From Burkholderia mayonis (GTDB lineage: Bacteria > Pseudomonadota > Gammaproteobacteria > Burkholderiales > Burkholderiaceae), in assembly GCF_001523745.2 (NCBI RefSeq), contig NZ_CP013387.1, forward strand, positions 558,001 to 622,000: a stretch of DNA of 64,000 nt, given 5' to 3'. Below are positions 57,461 through 64,000 of this stretch, in pieces (the stretch's first letter is position 1; every line of letters starts with the position of its first letter). The position numbers and the translations under genes are program-made. Below the pieces are notes generated by a model. The model ran no database searches. It worked only from the letters and a program-made list of their open reading frames with translations, and had not been told where the DNA came from.

Positions 57461-57868
57461 ATGTCATATTGGCGCAAGCTCTTCGTTATCGTGTTGTTGG
57501 CACTGAGCCTTCCGGTTCAGTCGCTGGCGGCCGTCTCGATGAATTGCGAGGTCGCGCACGTCGACGACGTCGCGCCTGCCCGTCATCCGCTGCAAGCTGG
57601 AACGGAAAGCGGTCACGGCGTGCTCGATATGACCGTGACCGCAGCCGACCATCGGCATCCCGGCCAGGGCGACGCACATCATGCGCACCCGTGCGCGACC
57701 TGCGTGTCGTGCGTGTCGTGCTGCGTCGGCGCCGGCTTGCCGGCCGGCTCCGTCTCGGCGGCGTTCTTCGATGCCGTGCGCATCACTCCTCCCTTTCCTC
57801 AAGACGCCGGCACCGTGTCGTTCCTGACGGACGGCATCGAACGGCCGCCCCGAACCGCTCTCGTCTGA
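57461..57868 (+). CDS. Exported His/Cys-rich protein at head of metal-efflux cluster
   Basis: A 135-residue protein from ATG 57461. A signal peptide (to about LAA, residue 24) is followed by a His-rich segment (ADHRHPGQGDAHHAHP) and a Cys cluster CATCVSCVSCCVG (about 78-90). The pattern resembles small CzcI/CopL/DUF2946-like proteins that open cobalt-zinc or copper resistance operons and may bind the metal. It precedes a TolC-type gene and is probably co-transcribed with it. Confidence 0.7.
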   Translation: MSYWRKLFVIVLLALSLPVQSLAAVSMNCEVAHVDDVAPARHPLQAGTESGHGVLDMTVTAADHRHPGQGDAHHAHPCATCVSCVSCCVGAGLPAGSVSAAFFDAVRITPPFPQDAGTVSFLTDGIERPPRTALV

Positions 57869-57961
57869 TCCTTCGGGTCGCAGCGCGCTCGCTGCGATAC
57901 GCAAACTCGTCCTGACGGCGCACATGCGCGCCGCCGGGACGGCTGACGACGAGAGAAATTC

Positions 57962-58260
57962 ATGCGAAAGATTTCCGCAGCGCTGCTCGGCGCGTCGGCG
58001 GCGTGGCCGGCGCTCGTGCACGCGACGACGACGTTCGCCGATCCGGCGGACGCCGCGGCATCGGTGCCCGCCATCGTGGCGCCGTCCGTGCTCGACGGCT
58101 ACCGCCGCTACCGCGACGACGACGGGCCGGCCTGGCAGCAATTGAACCGCGCGGTGGCCGAGCCGCCGCGCAACGCGGCAGCGCCGTCCGCCAAGGCGAG
58201 CAACGACGGCACCGCCGCACACGGCGGCCACGGTGCGATGCACGGGAAGCCGCCCAATGA
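57962..58260 (+). pseudogene. Small exported His-rich protein, 3' end frameshifted
   Basis: ATG 57962 begins a signal-peptide-like sequence (MRKISAALLGASAAWPALVHA), then FADPADAAASVPAIVAPSVLDGYRRYRDDDGPAWQQLNRAV and a His/Gly end (AHGGHGAMHGK). This resembles the about 90-residue proteins that precede TolC in copper clusters. Here the expected stop overlapping the TolC start is out of frame by one base at 58258, and the frame instead runs on under TolC to 59323. A one-base indel near 58250 is likely. Confidence 0.45.
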
Positions 58261-59828
58261 CGCCGCGCTTCGTTTCCCTCCGGATCTGCGCCGCGGCGGC
58301 CGTACTGGCATTCGCCGCGGGCTGCACGACGTTCTTGAAGGACGGCGGCTTCGGCGCCGTGTCGACTGCGGCTTCCGAGCAGCTCGGAAAAGACGCGGTG
58401 CTCGTGAAGACCGATGCCGATCGCGACACGGTCGCGCACCGCACGCAGGAACTGCTGTCGAAGCCGCTGAGCGTCGACGACGCGGTTCAGATCGCGCTCC
58501 TGAACAATCGCGGGCTCCAGGCTTCCTACGCGGAGCTCGGCTTGTCCGAAGCCGAGCTCGTGCAGGCCGGTCGGCTGCCGAATCCGGGCTTCACGTTCAG
58601 CCGCACGCGTTCGAGCAACGATCTGAGCATCGGCCGGACATTTTCGATGAGCATCCTGAGTATTCTGACGCTGCTGCTCGCGACGAAGGTCGAAGGCCGG
58701 CGTTTCGAGCAGACGAAGCTCGAGACCGCCGACGCGGTGCTGAAGGTCGCGGCGGATGCGCGCCGCGCGTACGTCGAAGCGGTCGCGGCCGCGCAGGCGG
58801 CGACCTATGCGGAGCAGGTCAAGGACTCGGCGGACGCCGGCGCGGAGCTCGCGCGGCGGATGCGGCAGGCCAGCAGCTTCAGCCGGCTCGACTACGCGCA
58901 CGAGCAGGCGTTTTACGCGGACGCGATCGCGCAGTTCGCGAACGCGCGGCAGCGCGCGGTGGCGGCCCGCGAGAAGCTCACGCGCATGATGGGCTTGTGG
59001 GGAGCGTCGAGCGCATACGAACTGCCCGACCGCCTGCCCGCTCTGCCCGCCGAGCGGCCGCAACTCGACGGCCTCGAGCGCTTCGCGATGGAGAACCGCC
59101 TCGACATCCAGGCGGCGAAGCTGAGGACGCAGGGTGTCGCGACGTCGCTCGGCCTCACGCGGGCGATGCGCTTCGTCAACGCGCTCGACGTCGGCTATCT
59201 CGACAACTACGAGACCGACAAGGGCCACGAGCACGGCTACGAGATCAGCGTCGAGATTCCGCTGTTCGACTGGGGCGGCGCGAAGGTCGCGCGCGCGAAG
59301 GCGAGCTATCTGCAGTCGGCTAACCGGCTCGCGCAGACCGCGATCGATGCGCGCTCCGAAGTGCGCGAATCGTACGCGGCCTACGTGACGCGCTACGACG
59401 TCGCGAAGCACTATCGCGACGAGGTCGTGCCGCTGCGCAAGACGATCTCCGATGAGATGCTGCTCCGCTACAACGGGATGCTCGTCAGCGTGTTCGAGCT
59501 GCTCGCCGACGCGCGCGGCCAGGTCGGCACCGTGAACGGCTACATCGACGCGCTGAAGGACTACTGGCTCGCGGAAACCGATCTGCAGCAGGCGGTCGGC
59601 GCGAAAGCGGGCATGTCGCACGGCGAAATCAGGAAGGTCGACGCGGCCGTGGGCAAGTCGACGATCAAGCATGGCCCGCTCGAGAACCTCGGAATGGACG
59701 CGATGACGATGGTCTTCAGGGTCAAGGATCCGGCGATGCCGTCGCAGGTGGCGACAGGCGACAAGATCGACTTCGTCGCCGAGGAAGTGAACGGCGTGCT
59801 CACCGTCGTGAAGCTGCAGAAGCAATGA
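58257..59828 (+). CDS. TolC-type outer-membrane efflux protein fused to CusF-like copper-binding domain
   Basis: A 523-residue lipoprotein-type channel. ATG 58257 opens a signal peptide with lipobox FAAGC (Cys22 or near). Residues about 60-445 are a TolC/OprM-like protein (LNNRGLQASYAELGLSEAELVQAGRLPNPGF; the second half starts ENRLDIQAAKLRTQGV). After the last helix (DYWLAETDLQQAVGA), instead of a TolC tail, residues about 453-520 form a CusF fold: HGEIRKVDAAVGKSTIKHGPLENLGMDAMTMVF ... TGDKIDFVAEEVNG. Copper ligands corresponding to CusF His36, Met47 and Met49 are present; Trp44 reads Met. The join is in frame. Genes normally between tolC and cusF in copper loci (multicopper oxidase and others) are missing. 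Confidence 0.85.
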   Translation: MTPRFVSLRICAAAAVLAFAAGCTTFLKDGGFGAVSTAASEQLGKDAVLVKTDADRDTVAHRTQELLSKPLSVDDAVQIALLNNRGLQASYAELGLSEAELVQAGRLPNPGFTFSRTRSSNDLSIGRTFSMSILSILTLLLATKVEGRRFEQTKLETADAVLKVAADARRAYVEAVAAAQAATYAEQVKDSADAGAELARRMRQASSFSRLDYAHEQAFYADAIAQFANARQRAVAAREKLTRMMGLWGASSAYELPDRLPALPAERPQLDGLERFAMENRLDIQAAKLRTQGVATSLGLTRAMRFVNALDVGYLDNYETDKGHEHGYEISVEIPLFDWGGAKVARAKASYLQSANRLAQTAIDARSEVRESYAAYVTRYDVAKHYRDEVVPLRKTISDEMLLRYNGMLVSVFELLADARGQVGTVNGYIDALKDYWLAETDLQQAVGAKAGMSHGEIRKVDAAVGKSTIKHGPLENLGMDAMTMVFRVKDPAMPSQVATGDKIDFVAEEVNGVLTVVKLQKQ

Positions 59829-59877
59829 CGGCTCGCACCGCACATTGCGTCGTCACGATTATTCAGGATCGGAAATC

Positions 59878-60856
59878 ATGAAGAGATTCGCTTACGCGCA
59901 GTGGACCCGGTTCGCTGCGATCGCCCGCCCTCGCCGCGGCGCCCGCCGTCGCGTTGCGGAACGTCGGCTTCGCGGTCGCGGTCGGCGCGCTGCTCGGCGA
60001 TCAATGGCTTGCGCGCGCCGCGTCGCCATGGCAGGCGCAAGTGAGCCGGCGATCAATCCGCACGCTGTGAATCGCGGCGCTCGGCATGCTGCTGTCGAGC
60101 GTGCTCGCGTTCTGGGGGCATTGCGCGCTGATGAGCGAATCGGCCCTGTGGGACGCGTGGCCCGCCGTCCGCTCGATGCTGGCGGGAACCGGCTACGGTC
60201 ACGCATGGCTCATCGGCGCGGTGCTGATGTTCGCCGTCGTCGGGCTGTCGCTGCTGCGGTCCGGCGGCGACGCTCGCTTTCCGTTCGCGCTGTGGCTTGC
60301 GCTTCCGGGCGTCGCGCTCGCACGCAGCAACGGCGGCCATCCGGTCGACGCGGGGCTGTTCAGCGTGCCGGTGTGGGTCGACTGGCTGCATCTGCTCGCG
60401 ATCGGCACGTGGGGCGGGCTCGTGGCGATCGCGACGTACGTCGTCGTGCCGCAGCTCGCCGATGCGCCTGGCAGCGAGCGGAAAAACGGCGCCGCGTTCG
60501 TGCAGTCGCTGTCCGATGCGGCGACGTTCGCGCTCGTCGTGCTGTTCAGCTCGGGTGCGTACAACGGCTGGCGAGGCGTCGGCACGTCGGCGAACCTGTT
60601 CGGCTCGACGTACGGGCAGGTGCTGCTGCTGAAGCTCGCGCTCGTGGCGACCGCCGCGGCGCTCGGCGGACACAATCGCTTCTTCGGGATGCCGGCGCCG
60701 CTGGCGGCGCTCAAGGAGTCGTCGCCGAAGACGAGGGCATTCGTCGGACCATTGCGGCGCTTCGGCGTCGTGCTGCAAATGGAATCGCTCGTGCTGTTGG
60801 GCGTGCTCGCCGCGGCCGCGATGCTCGCATCGAGCCCGCTGCCAGGCACGATCTGA
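59878..60856 (+). pseudogene. CopC signal peptide joined to CopD, with internal TGA
   Basis: ATG 59878 opens MKRFAYAQWTRFAAIA, a signal peptide like that of CopC; one base out of frame it continues ALAAAPAVA. No mature CopC follows. Instead the same frame shift leads into LRNVGFAVAVGALLGDQWLARAASPWQAQVSRRSIRTL, which is the start of CopD. TGA at 60068-60070 then interrupts it (CGA would give Arg). After it the frame continues as a CopD-family membrane protein (FWGHCALMSESALWDAWPAVRSML ... ESLVLLGVLAAAAMLASSPLPGTI) to TGA 60854. Deletion plus frameshift plus nonsense make it inactive unless the 3' part is translated from ATG 60086. Confidence 0.75.
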
Positions 60857-61137
60857 GCGCCCGGAAAATGCAGACGTAAAGCGGCGTGTGCGGCATGCAG
60901 GTTGTCGTCGATCACATATCGACGTCGAATCGATCGCACAGCACTTCAGCTTGTGCGCGTGCGTGCCGTATACCGGGCTAACGGATCGGATAGCAATACG
61001 AAGTTCGCGTTCGAACCATACAAATGAATGACAGAAGCACCAATTTTTTTCATACGATTGAGCCTTCGTCATCGAGCGCGCCTCCGCCATGCAGTCGTTC
61101 GAACCGTTATCCCCCCACAGTTACTGGCGTCTGCAAA

Positions 61138-62886
61138 ATGAAACTCTTTTCCGACCTGAAGATCGGCGCTCGGCTGATCGTGCTGATCCTCGCCGCGCTC
61201 GTCGCCCTGTGCGGCATCACCGGATTCGGCATCTACGAGAGCCGCCGCGTCTACACCGCAGCCAGCTATTCGACAGTCAACACCGTGCCGAGCTTCGTCA
61301 TCCTTGACGATACGCAACTCGCATTCGATTCGATGTTGCTGCTCGTGAATCAGCACGTATTTTCGACGAACGCCGATCAGGCGAAGGATCTCGAACAGAA
61401 GATCGCGCAGCAGCAGCGCGAGATCGACAACCAGTTCGCGAAATACGAGCCGCTGCTGTCCAACGACAAGGACAAGGCGATGCTCGCGACCGATCGCGCG
61501 CTGATGAGCCAGCTCGACGCGGTGCGCGACAACGTGCTCGCGCTGTCGCGCGACGGCAAGAAGCAGGAGGCGGGCGACCTGATGGGCACGCGGATGACCG
61601 AGATCGCACAGCAGACGAATGCGGCGCTCGCGGCACATCGCGCGTTCAACGTCGATCTCGGGCAGGCCGGCTCGAACGAGGCGAAGGACATCATCGATCG
61701 CGCGGTGACGCTCGAGGCGTCCGCGGCGGCCGTCGTGCTCGCGGTCGTGTTGTGGCTCGGCGTGCTGATTTCGCGTTCGATCACGAAGCCGATGGGCGAC
61801 GCAGTGAAGTTCGCGCGTACCGTCGCCGACGGCGACCTGACGACGCACATCGATGCGACGTCGAAGGACGAAACGGGGCAACTGCTGAAAGCGCTCGCCG
61901 ACATGAACGACAGCCTGAAGCGCATCGTTGAGCGCGTGCGCATGGGCAGCGACGCGGTTGCGACCGCGTCCGGGCAGATCGCGTCCGGCAACCTCGACCT
62001 GTCGTCGCGCACCGAGGAGCAGGCGGCATCGCTGCAGGAAACCGCATCGAGCATGGAGGAGCTCACGTCGACTGTCCGGCAGAACGCGGAGAACGCGCAG
62101 CAGGCGAGCGGGCTCGCGTCCAATGCGTCGGACGTCGCGCTGCGCGGCAGTACGGTCGTTGGCCAGGTCGTCGACACGATGACCGACATCAGTGAGCGTT
62201 CGTCGAAGATCGCGGAGATCATCGGCATCATCGAAGGAATCGCGTTCCAGACCAACATCCTCGCGCTCAATGCGGCCGTCGAGGCGGCGCGCGCGGGCGA
62301 GCAGGGGCGCGGCTTCGCGGTCGTCGCGGGCGAGGTGCGCGGCCTCGCGCAGCGCTCGTCGAGCGCGGCGAAGGAGATCAAGGAACTGATCAGCGCGTCG
62401 GTGCAGAAGATTCGCGACGGCTCCGCGCTTGCCGACGAAGCGGGCAAGACGATGGCCGAGGTCACGCAAGCGGTCGCGCGCGTGACCGACATCATGGGCG
62501 AGATCGCGGCCGCGTCGGCAGAACAGAGCCGCGGCATCGACCAAGTCAATCTCGCGATCACGCAGATGGATCAGGTCACGCAGCAGAATGCCGCATTGGT
62601 CGAAGAAGCGGCGGCCGCGTCGCAATCGCTCGAAGACCAGGGGCGCGAGCTGAAGCAGGCGGTCGCGTTCTTCCGGGTCGAGGGTGTGACGATGGAGCCG
62701 GCGATGCAGCATCGTCGGAAGGCGTCGCCGACATCGGCGCCGCGCGCCGTGCACGCGACGCGCGCCGCCGACACCATGAAGCCGGCTGTTCGCGCGGCTG
62801 CGGCGCCCGTGGCGCCTGTGGCAACCGCTTCAGTCGCGCGTGCGGCAGCTGTGTCCGACGCGAACGCGGACTGGGAAACGTTCTGA
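61138..62886 (+). CDS. Methyl-accepting chemotaxis protein
   Basis: A 582-residue receptor. TM1 is at residues about 12-32 and TM2 about 195-215, enclosing a four-helix-bundle periplasmic sensor. A HAMP domain follows (about 215-268, [23 protein letters not shown]). The signalling domain contains the conserved hairpin tip [43 protein letters not shown]. The C-terminus is DWETF, the CheR/CheB docking pentapeptide, so it is a full, high-abundance-type receptor. Start chosen at ATG 61138; the frame extends upstream without conserved sequence. Ligand unknown. Confidence 0.93.
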   Translation: MKLFSDLKIGARLIVLILAALVALCGITGFGIYESRRVYTAASYSTVNTVPSFVILDDTQLAFDSMLLLVNQHVFSTNADQAKDLEQKIAQQQREIDNQFAKYEPLLSNDKDKAMLATDRALMSQLDAVRDNVLALSRDGKKQEAGDLMGTRMTEIAQQTNAALAAHRAFNVDLGQAGSNEAKDIIDRAVTLEASAAAVVLAVVLWLGVLISRSITKPMGDAVKFARTVADGDLTTHIDATSKDETGQLLKALADMNDSLKRIVERVRMGSDAVATASGQIASGNLDLSSRTEEQAASLQETASSMEELTSTVRQNAENAQQASGLASNASDVALRGSTVVGQVVDTMTDISERSSKIAEIIGIIEGIAFQTNILALNAAVEAARAGEQGRGFAVVAGEVRGLAQRSSSAAKEIKELISASVQKIRDGSALADEAGKTMAEVTQAVARVTDIMGEIAAASAEQSRGIDQVNLAITQMDQVTQQNAALVEEAAAASQSLEDQGRELKQAVAFFRVEGVTMEPAMQHRRKASPTSAPRAVHATRAADTMKPAVRAAAAPVAPVATASVARAAAVSDANADWETF

Positions 62887-63505
62887 TCGCCGGGTGACGG
62901 CGCGGGCGGTCGGCTGCGCGCCGCGGCATCGTGCTGCCGCAGTCACACGGCGGCTGGCATGCCGTCGCGTTGTGCACCGTATCGCTCATTCGTTGTGCGC
63001 GCAAGCAACGCGGCTTGCGATACATGCACGTGTATCGCGCATCGGCTCGACGCGGATTCAGCATTCGCGCCGATGGATAAAGCGCTACCCGTGCGCGATA
63101 TGAGGTTGCGCCATCGCCGCGCGCAATGCGTCGCCGTGCGGCGCGCCACGTTGCAGCTCGATTGAAATGGCGAATGTCGACATCGGCAATCGCGCACGCG
63201 CGCGACATTCGAGCGATTCTCGCGTCATGGGAAGGGGGCGCATTCACGCAATCGCGGCATGCGCATCGCTTGGCCCGCTGGAGCCGGCCTTCGTGCCACG
63301 TCATGGCAAGCGCGATCTGGCGCCGTTGCATCGCGAGCGATGCGGCGATCCGCATTCAACATGTGTTCCGATCGACGCTTGCATTGCGTCGCAGCGTCGC
63401 GCGCGATCCGGCGTGACGAATTATTTTGCACTCCGCAATCGTGCGTCTTCACGCTACACTCACGTGCGGATTCACGCGATGGAACGACAAGGAGGAGATA
63501 GCGGC
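62887..63505. other. Intergenic gap
   Basis: 619 bp between the chemotaxis receptor and the binding-protein gene. No gene, RNA or repeat seen. The strong SD AAGGAGGAG at 63489 belongs to the next gene. Confidence 0.45.
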
Positions 63506-64000
63506 ATGCCAGCAAACACCCATCAGCAAGTGCTTGTCCGGTTCGTCCGTGCAGCGGTTCTGTTCACGCTTGCATCGGCTGCATTTCACGCGCGGGCCGA
63601 CCAGCTCGCCGACATCAAGGCGAAAGGCGAGCTCGTCTGCGGCGTGCTCGGCACCGACGAACCGTTCAGCTACATGAAGGATCCGATGAGCCGCGAGATC
63701 GTCGGCTACGACGTCGACATGTGCAACGCGGTCGCGAAGAGCCTCGGCGTGAAGCCGGTGCTCAAGCAGCTCGCGGTCGCCGCGCGGATTCCCGAGCTGC
63801 AGCAGGGCCGCGTCGATCTGCTCGCCGCGTCGCTCACGCACAACAAGGAGCGCGAGTCGCAAATCGACTTCTCGATGTCGACGTTCATCACAGGGCAGAA
63901 GGCGATGGTCCGCAAGGACAGCGGCATCGCGACGCTCGCGCAGCTATCGAGCAAGAAGATCCTGACCGTCAAGGGCTCGACGATGGAAACCAACATCGCC
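63506..64000 (+). CDS. Amino-acid ABC transporter substrate-binding protein (3' end outside window)
   Basis: 165 residues are visible before the window ends. ATG 63506 follows AAGGAGGAG. The signal peptide (to about residue 31, FHARA/DQ) is followed by LADIKAKGELVCGVLGTDEPFSYMKDPMSREIVGYDVDMCNAVAKSLGVK, the start of lobe 1 of polar amino-acid binding proteins (SBP_bac_3, GlnH/GltI-like). Continues with SLTHNKERESQIDFSMSTFITGQKAMV and the hinge KKILTVKGSTMETNIA. Ligand is probably glutamate/aspartate-like but not certain. Confidence 0.93.
   Translation, partial: MPANTHQQVLVRFVRAAVLFTLASAAFHARADQLADIKAKGELVCGVLGTDEPFSYMKDPMSREIVGYDVDMCNAVAKSLGVKPVLKQLAVAARIPELQQGRVDLLAASLTHNKERESQIDFSMSTFITGQKAMVRKDSGIATLAQLSSKKILTVKGSTMETNIA

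Noticed and set aside
58258..59323. Long continuation of the small His-rich gene under tolC
   Set aside because: The sequence there is clearly read as TolC in another frame; the overlap is a frameshift artefact.
60857..61137. Flagellar sigma-28 promoter before the chemotaxis receptor
   Set aside because: A TAAA is present near 60875 but no GCCGATAA at the right spacing.

Overview
The window is GC-rich, densely coded DNA from a Burkholderia-type betaproteobacterium, most likely the B. pseudomallei/thailandensis/oklahomensis group. The inference rests on codon bias, the many LysR/AraC regulators, a DUF3331 protein, and abundant 6-9 bp simple-sequence repeats. No 16S gene or other species marker is present, so species and replicon are inferred only.

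Layout. 1-1494 is the 3' part of a VC_2705-type sodium:solute symporter, followed by tRNA-Ser(GGA). A small lower-GC island starts in the tRNA 3' end (about 1650-4850). It holds a tyrosine integrase cut short by an in-frame TGA, an unrecognised cargo gene, a small serine recombinase and a gene remnant. Then come an SRPBCC protein, a decayed LysR gene, and a secreted Notum/pectin-acetylesterase-like hydrolase with a putative accessory protein. 8614-16139 is a complete acetone carboxylase locus (acxA-acxB-acxC on the minus strand) with a sigma-54 promoter in front of acxA and a sigma-54 enhancer-binding regulator downstream. 16698-28981 carries accessory metabolism and regulators: LysR/pirin, DUF1275, a cNMP-domain flavoprotein without redox centre, two convergent AraC regulators, MFS exporter, old-yellow-enzyme reductase, flavin monooxygenase/DsbA pair and LysR. 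29438-39607 holds a YcaC-like hydrolase, XapX-amidohydrolase operon, winged-helix NTPase regulator, and a three-gene molybdenum hydroxylase operon (cytochrome c, 2Fe-2S, Mo subunit).

40443-50481 is a decay zone: an HD-domain pseudogene abutting a heptamer repeat, a LysR gene with an internal TAG, an N-terminally truncated PLP decarboxylase, a low-GC remnant and half a DJ-1/PfpI gene. Intact genes lie among them (VOC protein, porin, alpha/beta hydrolase, DUF3331, epimerase). 50878-57217 is more ordinary: DHH phosphoesterase, PbpG-like endopeptidase, acyltransferase, PolX. 57461-60856 is a copper/metal-efflux cluster shortened by deletions: TolC is fused in frame to a CusF-like domain, and a CopC signal peptide runs into a CopD gene carrying a nonsense codon. 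The window ends with a chemotaxis receptor and the start of an amino-acid ABC-transporter binding protein.

The best-supported working system is the acetone carboxylase locus and its sigma-54 control. The most unusual items are the TolC-CusF fusion, the redox-centre-less cNMP flavoprotein, the island cargo gene, and genes broken next to tandem repeats. No clearly new multi-gene system was found.
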